A stretch of 8,123 bases of DNA from Bacteroidota bacterium (GCA_023488865.1 JAMDDG010000321.1:1-8123), one strand, 5' to 3'; shown: positions 1 to 6,867, counted from the stretch's first letter. Notes: a model not told the origin generated them from the letters alone. A program made the numbers and translations.

Positions 1-26
1 AGCCGTTAGCTATTGGCTCTTATTTT

Positions 27-82
27 CTCCGTTTCCCTGTTTCTCCGTTTCTCCGTTTCTCCGTTTCTCCGTTTCTCCGTTT
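27..82. repeat. Octamer tandem repeat (CTCCGTTT)n
   Basis: Seven consecutive 8-bp units fill this stretch. Units at 27-34, 43-50, 51-58, 59-66, 67-74 and 75-82 are exactly CTCCGTTT and the unit at 35-42 is CCCTGTTT. Because 8 is not a multiple of 3, the array shifts frame at each copy and is not expected to encode protein. It lies downstream of the porD stop codon. I infer a slippage-prone intergenic repeat; copy number may vary between strains. Confidence 0.9.
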
Positions 83-111
83 CCCAGTGCTCAATGTCCA
101 CAAGAGGAACA

Positions 112-190
112 TCGCCCCCTCGCCCACTCTCCCACTCTCTGAGTCACCCCCTCAGTCTCTCCGTCCGTCTCCCATTCACCCTTCATTCCC
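112..190. repeat. Pyrimidine-rich low-complexity tract with degenerate octamers
   Basis: The plus strand here is almost entirely C and T, with few purines. It includes two adjacent copies of CCCACTCT at 123-138 and several CTCTCCGTC-like pieces. The whole of 1-190 has no supportable gene; a short open frame at 13-213 is only the repeat read through. The first bases (1-22) carry heptamer-like AGCCGT/TAGCTAT/TGGCTCT units. The porD message running into this region would be strongly purine-rich. I see no hairpin-plus-T-run terminator. Confidence 0.6.
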
Positions 191-1102
191 CTAAAAAACT
201 TTCTGCTGCATGATCTTCTCATACTTCCCAGCGTTGGCAGGGTCGCATTCAGATAAAATTGACATCAACCGGCTCTTCTCATCGGTATTACTTTTAGAGA
301 ACAGGTTGACAATCTCGTCGGATTTGGCATCAAAGAATATCCTGTTGATATACGTATCCGGACGGGAACGGTAAACTTTCTGCATATTTTTCAAAGCATC
401 GGCAATTTCACCTCTCCCGATATCCGGCTTCTCGGCCATCACATCCAATCCGAGCCGGTGATAGCGGTACATTAATTCCCGAAAAGGGCTGTATGCTTTG
501 TTCGACAGGTTATCGACCAGCCAGAACCTGTTGAAATTTCCTTCAAAGGCGCGCCATCCTTTTTCACGTGCATTTTGGGATTTGTTGACGATGTCCCTGG
601 CTTTTTGAAAGAAGGGAGTACCTCCCATCAACGAAAAGGTGTCATAATCGAATCCCAGGATAATATTGGCATAATAGGCAAGAACATTGGTCAGTGAATT
701 GGTGTTGGAGGTCTCGCTGAATTCGAGTGGCTGGAATTCAACATAGCGGACATCAAAATCATTGTCTTTGATATTAAGCACCGGGGTTTGGTACGATGAA
801 TTGAAAACCGGCCGGTTCAATTGAACCTGTATCGATCCTTTGAACTCATCTGCACCAATCTGGTCAGTAACCTGAATAAAGATGGTACAGACAATCCGCT
901 CATCAACTGCAAACTGATTATCTGTCCATTTTCTGTTGTTCATGAATTCGGAGATATCGTTCCGCATGGACTGAAATATCTCTTTGTAGGTACCTTCAAT
1001 ACGGGCGCTTGATACAGCAACATTGCACTGCAATTCCTGGCCCGAGAGTTCAGACAACATGCACAGAAGGAAGATGGACAGAAAGGTAAGGCGCATAAGC
1101 AT
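191..1102 (-). CDS. porD: PorD-family type IX secretion / gliding protein (DUF4835)
   Basis: This 303-residue protein starts with a short basic end and a hydrophobic segment (about residues 4-20), followed by a likely signal-peptidase site near SGQ/ELQ, so it should be exported to the periplasm. The mature part shows the DUF4835 pattern: an early Cys-Asn-Val-Ala stretch, then RNDISEFMNNRKWT, YVEFQPLEF and YYANIILGFDYDTFS. Proteins of this family (PorD) are associated with the Bacteroidota type IX secretion system; their exact role there is not well defined. It follows coaBC by 30 bp on the same strand, the usual order in Bacteroidota, and is probably co-transcribed with it. A second in-frame ATG two codons downstream (1096) is equally possible as start. 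Length is normal for the family. recN, often the next gene, is not seen; the repeat region follows instead. Confidence 0.87.
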   Translation of the reverse strand: MLMRLTFLSIFLLCMLSELSGQELQCNVAVSSARIEGTYKEIFQSMRNDISEFMNNRKWTDNQFAVDERIVCTIFIQVTDQIGADEFKGSIQVQLNRPVFNSSYQTPVLNIKDNDFDVRYVEFQPLEFSETSNTNSLTNVLAYYANIILGFDYDTFSLMGGTPFFQKARDIVNKSQNAREKGWRAFEGNFNRFWLVDNLSNKAYSPFRELMYRYHRLGLDVMAEKPDIGRGEIADALKNMQKVYRSRPDTYINRIFFDAKSDEIVNLFSKSNTDEKSRLMSILSECDPANAGKYEKIMQQKVF

Positions 1103-1132
1103 AAAAATGTTCCCTAAAAATAGACAATCTAT

Positions 1133-1684
1133 TCAAATTGCGGTCATCTGATCAACAATATCTACGGCAACCTCATGTTTGGTTTTTAATCCGTAATCGA
1201 AGATTTTTTCATCCTTAGTGATGATGGTTACTTTGTTGGTATCGTATCCAAAGCCGGATCCTTCTTCTCTCAGTGAATTAAGGACAATCATATCCAGATT
1301 TTTCTTCTTTAACTTAGCAAACGCATTTTCGAGTTCATTCCGGCTCTCTAAGGCAAACCCAACCAGCACCTGGTCTGCCCTTTTTATCCGGCCGAGTTCT
1401 GCTGCTATGTCTTTGTTGGGCTTAAGCTCAAGGAGGAGGTTCCCTTTCGACCGTTTGATCTTCTCCTTTTCAGCCGCAACAGGGGCATAATCGGCAACTG
1501 CAGCCGTCATGATTGCGCCATCACAAGTAGGAAAATATTGGATACAAGCCTTGTACATCTGAGATGCAGAGGTAACATCAATTCTTTGGATATTGGGGTT
1601 ATTGGTTTTCAGACTGACCGGTCCACAAATCAGGATCACCTTTGCACCAAGGGATGCCAAACGTTCGGCAAGGGCAAAACCCAT
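1133..1684 (-). CDS. coaBC: CoaB half of split coaBC: phosphopantothenate-cysteine ligase
   Basis: This frame encodes the C-terminal ligase domain of the bifunctional CoaBC (Dfp) protein, which joins 4'-phosphopantothenate to cysteine using a nucleotide triphosphate. Visible motifs are MTAAVADYAP, LKPNKDIAAEL, VGFALES and LDMIVLN, and the end lies where CoaB normally ends. The first ATG in this frame (1684) cannot be the true beginning. The same open frame extends upstream to about 1773 and there carries the conserved TAGPTHEKIDPVRFIGNYSTGK nucleotide-binding segment (written here as family motif pieces: GPTHE, IDPVR, NYSTGK). The domain is therefore meant to be translated as a fusion with the CoaC half. 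With one extra base in the poly-A run at 1774-1784, the combined reading frame 2328-1133 would give 398 residues, the normal CoaBC length. Catalytic motifs look intact, so decay of the gene seems unlikely. Confidence 0.85.
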   Translation of the reverse strand: MGFALAERLASLGAKVILICGPVSLKTNNPNIQRIDVTSASQMYKACIQYFPTCDGAIMTAAVADYAPVAAEKEKIKRSKGNLLLELKPNKDIAAELGRIKRADQVLVGFALESRNELENAFAKLKKKNLDMIVLNSLREEGSGFGYDTNKVTIITKDEKIFDYGLKTKHEVAVDIVDQMTAI

Positions 1685-1767
1685 CTTTCCGGTAGAATAA
1701 TTACCGATAAAACGGACCGGATCGATCTTTTCATGCGTTGGACCGGCCGTGACAAGGTATGTTTTAT

Positions 1768-2328
1768 TCAGGATTTTTTTTTTTCGGAGAAGAAGATTTC
1801 AATGGTTTTCAGGATGTTATCCGGTTCTTCCATTCTTCCTTTTCCGCTTAAACCACTGGCAAGTTCGCCACTGACAGGTTCGATAATTAAGTTGCCAAAT
1901 GCACGTAGTTTGTTAAGATTTTCAAGCATGGACGGATGCCCGAACATATCCAGGTCCATGGCAGGGGCAACCATTACGGGGCATCTGACAGACATATACG
2001 TCGTAACTACCAGATTGTCACAAATCCCATTGGCCATCTTCCCAATGGTTGACGCCGTTGCAGGGGCAACTAAAAAAAGATCAGCCCAGAGTCCCAAATC
2101 AACATGGCTATTCCAGGAGCCGCTCTCTTTGGAAAAGAAAGCGCTCAACACCGGCTTTCCCGATAGGGATGAAAAAGTAAGCGGGGCAACAAATTCCTTG
2201 GCTGCTTCGGTCATCAATACCTGAACCTCGGCCCCGGCCTTCATTAAGCCGCGCAACAGGTACACCGCCTTATAGGCAGCGATGCTACCCGTTATACAGA
2301 GAACAATTTTTTTCCCTTTCAGCGGCAT
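1768..2328 (-). CDS. coaBC: CoaC half of split coaBC: phosphopantothenoylcysteine decarboxylase
   Basis: This is the N-terminal flavoprotein domain of CoaBC, which decarboxylates phosphopantothenoylcysteine to 4'-phosphopantetheine. It shows the FMN-binding start GKKIVLCITGSIAAYKA, the catalytic-His segment NSHVDLGLWADL, PATASTIGKMANG (equivalent of PASANT), APAMDLDMF (equivalent of PAMNxxMW) and the substrate flap GELASGLSGKGRM. At the flap position where E. coli Dfp has its reducing-step cysteine, this protein has Ser (ASG instead of ACG). From memory this is common in Bacteroidota. The frame ends with EKKKS and a TGA right after the A11 run, which is not a natural CoaC end. It lies 28 bp after rpoZ on the same strand. 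The ATG at 2328 gives the standard N-terminus. Only two explanations are plausible: a homopolymer sequencing error, or frameshifting/slippage at the A run. Confidence 0.88.
   Translation of the reverse strand: MPLKGKKIVLCITGSIAAYKAVYLLRGLMKAGAEVQVLMTEAAKEFVAPLTFSSLSGKPVLSAFFSKESGSWNSHVDLGLWADLFLVAPATASTIGKMANGICDNLVVTTYMSVRCPVMVAPAMDLDMFGHPSMLENLNKLRAFGNLIIEPVSGELASGLSGKGRMEEPDNILKTIEIFFSEKKKS
1774..1784 (-). other. A11 frameshift site inside coaBC
   Basis: Eleven T on the plus strand are eleven A in the coaBC message, preceded by G (GAA AAA AAA AAA) and followed by TCC TGA in the CoaC frame. Moving to the -1 frame, equivalent to reading 12 A, gives the continuous sequence EKKKILNKTYLVTAGPTHE and joins the two halves. 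Such a run is both a classic sequencing-error site and a classic substrate for RNA polymerase or ribosome slippage. The sequence alone cannot decide between these. Confidence 0.85.
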
Positions 2329-2356
2329 GAAGAAGATTTAATTCAGTTCAAAACTA

Positions 2357-2680
2357 TTATTTCTCCTTAGCAGGATTGCGGTAATAAATCAAACCATCTT
2401 TGAACTCTTCGTAGGCAATCAGAACCGGTTTGGAAAGTCTTTCGTAGTAACGGGAAATCTCGATCTGTTCGCGGTTCTCAAAAACCTCCTCGAGGTTATC
2501 GGAATAAGAGGCAAACTCCTGCAACTTTTGGTTTAATTCTTCTTTTACTTCAGCATTGATCTGATTTGCCCGTTTGGCAATGACCATCAATGATTCATAA
2601 ATATTATCGGTGGCCGAATCCAACTCGCTCAAATTACGAGGTATAGTTGTCGAGGCTGCTTTTACTTTTCTATAATCCAT
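2357..2680 (-). CDS. rpoZ: DNA-directed RNA polymerase subunit omega (Bacteroidota type)
   Basis: This 107-residue protein matches the Bacteroidota RpoZ/Rpb6-like omega subunit, which helps assemble and stabilise RNA polymerase and also binds the ppGpp region in other phyla. Diagnostic pieces are the MDYRKVKA start, TDNIYESLMVIAKRANQI (the Rpb6-type core helix with the KRANQI block), LQEFASYSDNLEEVFENREQ and the YYRNPAKEK end. It is full length. It starts 9 bp after the bamD stop and ends 28 bp before coaBC, so it is surely in the same transcription unit. This order is the standard one in Bacteroidota. No unusual feature is seen. Confidence 0.92.
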   Translation of the reverse strand: MDYRKVKAASTTIPRNLSELDSATDNIYESLMVIAKRANQINAEVKEELNQKLQEFASYSDNLEEVFENREQIEISRYYERLSKPVLIAYEEFKDGLIYYRNPAKEK

Positions 2681-2689
2681 AATTAATAT

Positions 2690-3505
2690 CTATTTTTTAA
2701 CTTCTTCATCCTTCAAATTCATCATTTTCTTCGTGCTGGTAAAGAACTTATCGGCTTCTTTCCGGTACTTACTTTTAGGAAACTCATCTACAAATGTGTA
2801 ATACTCATCCAGTTCTGAATTCAAACGTTCACGTTTTTTTTCTTCGATGCTGTTTTCAGCCAGCAAGTATTTGGATTTTAATAAGTAGAACATCAACTCT
2901 TCACGGTATTTCGAGTCGGGGTATTCTTTTAAACTGTTTGACAATGAAATAACAGAAGCCCTGTAATCGCCCAGATCATAATACAACTTTCCGTTCATGT
3001 AGGATTTCAAAACAAGTTTTTCACGTAATTCATCGATTAGCTTATTGGCTTCTGCCACTCTGCTGCTCGAAGGATAAATATTGATAAAAAGTTGAAAGGC
3101 GTCGATCGCATCCTGGGTAGTTTTCTGGTCAAGACGGGGTGTTGGCGAATCAAGATAATAGCAATATCCAACCATGTACTGGGCCTCCTCGGCAAATGCG
3201 CTGCGCGGAAACTCTTTGATCAACTGACGGAAATAATGACCGGCCATCAGGTTATCGTGCTGACCAAGGTTGCTCTTTGCCAGATAATAGTAAACCTGAT
3301 CAGCCCGGTTGGTCCCACGGTATATGTTAACTAACTCCGTATAGAGTTGCGAGGATTTAGTGAATTCCTTCTTGTCGTAATATTCCCGGGCTTTCTTAAG
3401 TTTGTACTCATAATCAGTACTCTTGACCACTTTTTGGTACTCACCACAAGATGAGGCGATTATTAACACCCCAACTACTAAATATGTTCTCAGCTTCCGA
3501 ATCAT
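2690..3505 (-). CDS. bamD: Outer membrane assembly lipoprotein BamD
   Basis: BamD is the essential lipoprotein partner of BamA in the complex that inserts beta-barrel proteins into the outer membrane. The N-terminus has a signal peptide with a lipobox IASSC, so Cys20 should be lipidated. The mature protein is a series of TPR-like helical pairs, with KAREYYDKKEFTKSSQLY (about 38-55), HYFRQLIKEFPRSAFAEEAQYMVGYCYY (about 87-115), AIDAFQLFINIYPSS (about 133-147) and a C-terminal repeat around YRASVISLSNSLKEYPDS. At 271 residues it is full length. It is the first gene of the bamD-rpoZ-coaBC-porD block and is divergent from the PLP enzyme at 3690. The ATG start is fixed by the signal peptide and by a promoter-like element only 4 bp upstream. 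Confidence 0.92.
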   Translation of the reverse strand: MIRKLRTYLVVGVLIIASSCGEYQKVVKSTDYEYKLKKAREYYDKKEFTKSSQLYTELVNIYRGTNRADQVYYYLAKSNLGQHDNLMAGHYFRQLIKEFPRSAFAEEAQYMVGYCYYLDSPTPRLDQKTTQDAIDAFQLFINIYPSSSRVAEANKLIDELREKLVLKSYMNGKLYYDLGDYRASVISLSNSLKEYPDSKYREELMFYLLKSKYLLAENSIEEKKRERLNSELDEYYTFVDEFPKSKYRKEADKFFTSTKKMMNLKDEEVKK

Positions 3506-3509
3506 GGTG

Positions 3510-3517
3510 CAAAGATA
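3510..3517 (-). promoter_or_regulatory. Putative -7 element for bamD operon (TATCTTTG)
   Basis: Read on the minus strand this is TATCTTTG, a full match to the Bacteroidota -7 consensus TAnnTTTG. No good TTTG -33 box is seen 19-21 bp upstream; the region there is A/T-rich. The element ends 4 bp before the bamD ATG, so if it is used the message would be nearly leaderless. Confidence 0.5.
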
Positions 3518-3612
3518 AGTTTTTTCTACATTTAATAAATATTATATACTTCTTTGGGTTGCTTTTAGATTTTACCAAGCAGGCAAAATAATAAACAGAT
3601 GAAATTTTCCAA

Positions 3613-3644
3613 CTTGTCTAAACACAAAATAATTTTTAGATTTG
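3613..3644 (+). promoter_or_regulatory. Bacteroidota-type promoter for the PLP enzyme gene
   Basis: CTTG at 3613-3616 and TAGATTTG at 3637-3644 are separated by 20 bp and match the TTTG / TAnnTTTG layout. Transcription would start near 3650, leaving a leader of about 40 nt before the GTG at 3690. The TTG at 3642, the most upstream possible start of that reading frame, lies inside the -7 element and so cannot be the real start if this promoter is used. Confidence 0.65.
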
Positions 3645-3689
3645 CAAACTCTCAAAAGCATTTTGCAATACTACATAAAGTTTACTACC

Positions 3690-4934
3690 GTGGATATATT
3701 TGAAAAGATTAAAACTGACAAAGGTAATCTTGGTCAGTATCAAAAAGAGGCTCACGGCTATTTTTCCTTTCCCAAACTGGAAGGTGAGATTGGCCCGAGA
3801 ATGAAATTTCGTGGAAAAGAAGTTCTGAACTGGAGTTTAAACAATTACTGCGGATTGGCCAATCACCCTGAAGTCCGTAAGGCCGATGCCGAAGCAACAG
3901 CACAATATGGCTTAGCTTACCCGATGGGGGCTCGCATGATGTCGGGCCAAACCAGCAAACATGAAGAGCTTGAAAAACAATTAGCTGCATTCGAAGGCAA
4001 AGAAGATGCATTTTTGCTCAATTACGGTTATCAGGGAATGATCTCTATCATTGATGCAATTAGTGGCCGCAATGACGTCATCGTTTATGATGCAGAAGCC
4101 CATGCCTGTATTTTGGATGGCGTCCGGCTTCACATGGGGAAAAGGTTTGTTTTCCAGCACAACGATATGGAGAGCCTGCGCAAACAACTCGAACATGCCA
4201 CCGGCCTTGTTCAAAAAACCGGCGGTGGCATTTTGGTTATTACGGAAGGAGTATTTGGAATGGCCGGTGACCTTGGTCAATTAGACAAAATTGCAGCATT
4301 GAAGAGTGAATTTAGTTTTCGCCTTCTGGTTGACGATGCGCATGGCTTTGGTACCATGGGGGCTACCGGAGCAGGAACTGGCGAACACTTTGGGGTTCAG
4401 GACCAAATTGATATGTATTTTGGTACTTTTGCCAAATCAATGGCCGGTATCGGGGCATTCATTGCAGCCAAAGAAGAGGTTTGTGATTACCTTCGTTACA
4501 ACATGCGTTCCCAGACTTTTGCCAAATCACTGCCCATTGCCATGGTCATTGGATTGTTAAAGCGTCTCGAACTGATCAAAACCCAACCACAGATCCGCAA
4601 AAATTTATGGACCATAGTGGAGGCCTTACAACGGGGTTTGAAAGCTGAAAACTTCGATCTTGGCTTTACCAACTCACCGGTAACTCCGGTTTATTTGTCA
4701 GGTAGCGTACCTGAAGGCACTAACGTGATTATGGATTTAAGGGAAAACTACAATATTTTCTGTTCCATTGTTATCTATCCCGTCATTCCAAAAGGTCAGT
4801 TGTTGCTGAGACTGATCCCTACCGCCTCCCACACCCTCGAAGACGTTGAATATACCATCAAAGCCTTCTCTGCTGTGCGAAAAAACCTGGAAGCAGGTAA
4901 ATACATATCATCAAAGATAGCTCAGGTATCCTAA
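3690..4934 (+). CDS. PLP-dependent alpha-oxoamine synthase family enzyme (SPT/KBL/BioF-like)
   Basis: This 414-residue, fold-type I PLP enzyme belongs to the alpha-oxoamine synthase family, whose members condense an amino acid with an acyl-CoA: serine palmitoyltransferase, glycine C-acetyltransferase or AON synthase. Visible motifs are WSLNNYCGLANHPEV near the N-terminus, GARMMSGQTSKHEELE, the cofactor-stacking His in DAEAHACILDG (about 138), LLVDDAHGFGTMG with the PLP-contacting Asp (about 215) and His (about 218), and the Schiff-base Lys in GTFAKSMAGIGAF (about 249). I chose the GTG at 3690 because VDIFEKIK is the family-typical beginning and the upstream part overlaps a promoter. Substrate cannot be read from sequence. 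In Bacteroidota a sphingolipid role (serine palmitoyltransferase) is a reasonable guess, KBL the main alternative. It is a single-gene unit ending in a strong hairpin. Confidence 0.85.
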   Translation: MDIFEKIKTDKGNLGQYQKEAHGYFSFPKLEGEIGPRMKFRGKEVLNWSLNNYCGLANHPEVRKADAEATAQYGLAYPMGARMMSGQTSKHEELEKQLAAFEGKEDAFLLNYGYQGMISIIDAISGRNDVIVYDAEAHACILDGVRLHMGKRFVFQHNDMESLRKQLEHATGLVQKTGGGILVITEGVFGMAGDLGQLDKIAALKSEFSFRLLVDDAHGFGTMGATGAGTGEHFGVQDQIDMYFGTFAKSMAGIGAFIAAKEEVCDYLRYNMRSQTFAKSLPIAMVIGLLKRLELIKTQPQIRKNLWTIVEALQRGLKAENFDLGFTNSPVTPVYLSGSVPEGTNVIMDLRENYNIFCSIVIYPVIPKGQLLLRLIPTASHTLEDVEYTIKAFSAVRKNLEAGKYISSKIAQVS

Positions 4935-4953
4935 TTACCAAGATATTAAAACC

Positions 4954-4983
4954 ACAAAGGGTGTCCGTTTGGATACCCTTTGT
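4954..4983. terminator. Hairpin terminator between convergent genes
   Basis: ACAAAGGGTGTCC (4954-4966) pairs with GGATACCCTTTGT (4971-4983): 13 pairs with one G-T wobble and a GTTT loop. It lies 19 bp after the PLP-enzyme stop codon and also downstream of the opposing DUF1080 gene, so it could act both ways. The following T-tract is weak (CGTTTAATTA on plus, GGTTTTAATA on minus). Confidence 0.75.
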
Positions 4984-4999
4984 CGTTTAATTATTGTGC

Positions 5000-5028
5000 A
5001 ATCAAAATGTGATCGACATATTTTGATT
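5000..5028 (-). terminator. Possible second hairpin after the DUF1080 gene
   Basis: AATCAAAA (5000-5007) pairs with TTTTGATT (5021-5028), with a further short GT/AC pairing inside the loop. It begins 8 bp past the minus-strand stop codon at 5037. The stem is A/T-rich and has no T-run, so it is weaker than the 4954-4983 hairpin; it may serve as a stabilising 3' stem. Confidence 0.4.
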
Positions 5029-5036
5029 AGAGAGAA

Positions 5037-5675
5037 TTATTTGATCTTCTCTATCCAGATATTCCTGAACTGTATTTTTGATCCTTCGGCCTGTAAGCCA
5101 ATACTGCCCTTCGTCATCGAACAATCGACTGCCTTGTTTTGAAGTAAACCGTTAACGGTCACTTCAACGGTGCTACCTTTGCAGGTAATATCAAAACTGT
5201 TCCATTCTCCGGCTTTCTTTTCATTGGAAGGGTGCATTTTAGCGACAATAGGTATTACTTTTCCCGTTCTGGTATAGATGGTATCCCTCACGGTTGCCTT
5301 CTCACCGGTTGCATTCACGATAAAATCGCCGGCATTTCTATCCTTTAACTGACATTCATAGAGCAACGGCCAAATTTGGTCAGGACCATTGATATGAACA
5401 AAAACCCCGCTGTTTATGGGCTTTTCGGGATAGCGCCACTCCACATGCAGGTGATAGTTCGAATATTCTTTTTTAGTCCGCAGGTAACCAGTAGGCACCC
5501 CGATCGTCTCAATCACCCCATCTTTTACGTAAAAGAACTTCTCAGGACTAACGGCATTGTCTTTTACATAGATTGTCCAACCTTTCAGGTCTTTACCATT
5601 AAACAAAGATTGTTTCTTTTGGGCGAATCCGGCCAAAACAATAAGCAGCAAGGCTGCAGTCAGTATATTTCTCAT
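5037..5675 (-). CDS. Secreted DUF1080 (3-keto-disaccharide hydrolase-like) protein
   Basis: The 212-residue product has a clear signal peptide (MRNILTAALLLIVLAGFAQ), so it should be exported. The rest is a single DUF1080 domain (PF06439), a concanavalin-like beta sandwich found in carbohydrate-active and 3-keto-disaccharide hydrolases. Hallmarks are LFNGKDLKGWTIY right after the signal peptide, YHLHVEWRYPEKPINSGVFVHI in the middle, ECQLKDRNAGDF, GEWNSFDITCKGSTVEVTVNG and the ending SKIQFRNIWIEKIK. I chose the ATG at 5675 because it starts the signal peptide. The upstream 18 codons (from a non-ATG start at 5729) would spoil it. The substrate is unknown. It stands alone, with no sugar-uptake gene beside it. 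Confidence 0.85.
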   Translation of the reverse strand: MRNILTAALLLIVLAGFAQKKQSLFNGKDLKGWTIYVKDNAVSPEKFFYVKDGVIETIGVPTGYLRTKKEYSNYHLHVEWRYPEKPINSGVFVHINGPDQIWPLLYECQLKDRNAGDFIVNATGEKATVRDTIYTRTGKVIPIVAKMHPSNEKKAGEWNSFDITCKGSTVEVTVNGLLQNKAVDCSMTKGSIGLQAEGSKIQFRNIWIEKIK

Positions 5676-5697
5676 GAGTGTAAATTTTTTGATGCAA

Positions 5698-5729
5698 TAA
5701 AAGTAATACAAGAAATGGAAAATTGACAA
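5698..5729 (-). promoter_or_regulatory. Weak promoter candidate for the DUF1080 gene
   Basis: On the minus strand TACTTTTA (5705-5698) resembles TAnnTTTG with the last base wrong, and TTG (5729-5727) lies 21 bp upstream. It would leave a short leader before the ATG at 5675. Only a partial match in A/T-rich DNA. Confidence 0.3.
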
Positions 5730-5771
5730 TGGAGAACCGACAATTATACAAAGCTTGCTTTTAGCCCCGCA

Positions 5772-6773
5772 TTAGTGCTTTTCAGACAAATACCTTTCCG
5801 CATCAATGGCAGCTTTACAACCAGACCCGGCGGCAGTGATCGCCTGTTTGTAATAGGGATCCATCACATCACCGCAGGCAAAAACACCCTCAATATTGGT
5901 CATAGTTGTGACACCTACCGTTTTGATGTAACCAATTTCATCCGTTTCAATCTGTTTTTTAAAGATGTCTGAATTTGGTTTATGGCCGATTGCCAGAAAG
6001 AATCCGTCGATAGGAACGGTTACCTCCTCCTCGTTGGCTTCCCCCTTATTTTTTACAAAAATTGCACCTTCAACTACTCCCTTACCGGTTAATCCTTTGG
6101 TTTGATGTTTCCAGAGAATTTCAATATTCGCGGTCTTGGCAACACGGTTCTGCATCACTTTGGAGGCACGCAGCTGATCGCGCCGGACAATCAGGTAAAC
6201 TTTGCGGCACAATCCTGCAAGATAAATTGCCTCTTCACAAGCAGTATCTCCTCCACCGACTACGGCAACATCCTTTCCCCGATAGAAAAAACCATCGCAC
6301 GTAGCACAGGCGGAAACACCCGATCCTGCATATTTTTTCTCATCCGGTAACCCGAGATATTGTGCTTCTGCCCCGGTAGCAATGATCACCGCCTCAGCCT
6401 CAATTACCAAACTATCATCGATGGTTATTTTATGGAGCCCTTCCCCAAATTCGGCCGCTGTTGCCAGTCCCCAGCGCACATCCGTACCAAAACGAACGGC
6501 CTGGGCTTTCAAATCTTCCATCATCACAGGGCCGGTAACGCCTTCGGGATAACCCGGGAAATTTTCAACCTCTGTAGTTGTTGTCAACTGGCCTCCGGGT
6601 TGCAACCCTTCGTACAATACCGGGTGCAGATTGGCCCTCGAAGCATAAATAGCTGCAGTAAAGCCTGCTGGGCCGGATCCCAGGATCAGGCATTTTACTT
6701 TTTCAACCTTCCCGGGTTGACTGGAAAAAGGTTTTTTAGCGCCTTCCGTATTCAAAGATTTAAACAATTCCAT
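5772..6773 (-). CDS. trxB: Thioredoxin reductase
   Basis: The 333-residue flavoprotein transfers electrons from NADPH through FAD and a redox disulfide to thioredoxin in the cytoplasm. Motifs in order: FAD-binding GSGPAGFTAAIYASRA (from about 32), GGQLTTTTEVENFPGYPEG, the ATG block IIATGAEAQYLGLP, the active-site CATC (about 156-159), the NADPH-binding VVGGGDTACEEAIYL (about 172), HKPNSDIF and the C-terminal FAD motif GVFACGDVMDPYYKQAITAAGSG. The domain order and length are those of low-molecular-weight TrxB; the N-terminus is about 20-25 residues longer than in E. coli. The ATG at 6773 is preferred over the upstream frame because a promoter -7 element lies between them. It appears to be a single-gene unit, 96 bp upstream of the DUF1080 gene and divergent from tRNA-Pro. 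Confidence 0.93.
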   Translation of the reverse strand: MELFKSLNTEGAKKPFSSQPGKVEKVKCLILGSGPAGFTAAIYASRANLHPVLYEGLQPGGQLTTTTEVENFPGYPEGVTGPVMMEDLKAQAVRFGTDVRWGLATAAEFGEGLHKITIDDSLVIEAEAVIIATGAEAQYLGLPDEKKYAGSGVSACATCDGFFYRGKDVAVVGGGDTACEEAIYLAGLCRKVYLIVRRDQLRASKVMQNRVAKTANIEILWKHQTKGLTGKGVVEGAIFVKNKGEANEEEVTVPIDGFFLAIGHKPNSDIFKKQIETDEIGYIKTVGVTTMTNIEGVFACGDVMDPYYKQAITAAGSGCKAAIDAERYLSEKH

Positions 6774-6790
6774 AATTTCAAATTTTTGAT

Positions 6791-6821
6791 CAAAAATAGA
6801 CAAATTTGATTACAACAGCAA
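6791..6821 (-). promoter_or_regulatory. trxB promoter with overlapping palindrome
   Basis: On the minus strand TTG (6821-6819) and TATTTTTG (6798-6791) are 20 bp apart, a good Bacteroidota promoter. Transcription would begin near 6785 and leave about 12 nt before the ATG at 6773. A small palindrome, CAATAG-TTG-CTATTG at 6819-6833, overlaps the -33 box and could be an operator. Confidence 0.65.
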
Positions 6822-6867
6822 TAGTTGCTATTGTAAATTATTTATTTATTTTTAATAGGAAGAATAT

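Noticed and set aside
27..82. CRISPR array
   Set aside because: The 8-bp units are directly adjacent with no unique spacers and no cas genes are nearby.
13..213. 66-codon plus-strand frame at the window start
   Set aside because: Its Leu/Arg/Phe/Ser/Val-rich sequence is just the octamer repeat and polypyrimidine tract translated.
1538..2224. 228-codon plus-strand frame opposite coaBC
   Set aside because: It has no recognisable family and lies wholly antisense to well-conserved coaBC codons; it is a shadow frame.
6360..6809. 149-codon plus-strand frame opposite trxB
   Set aside because: Antisense to a strongly conserved thioredoxin reductase; no domain or promoter supports it.
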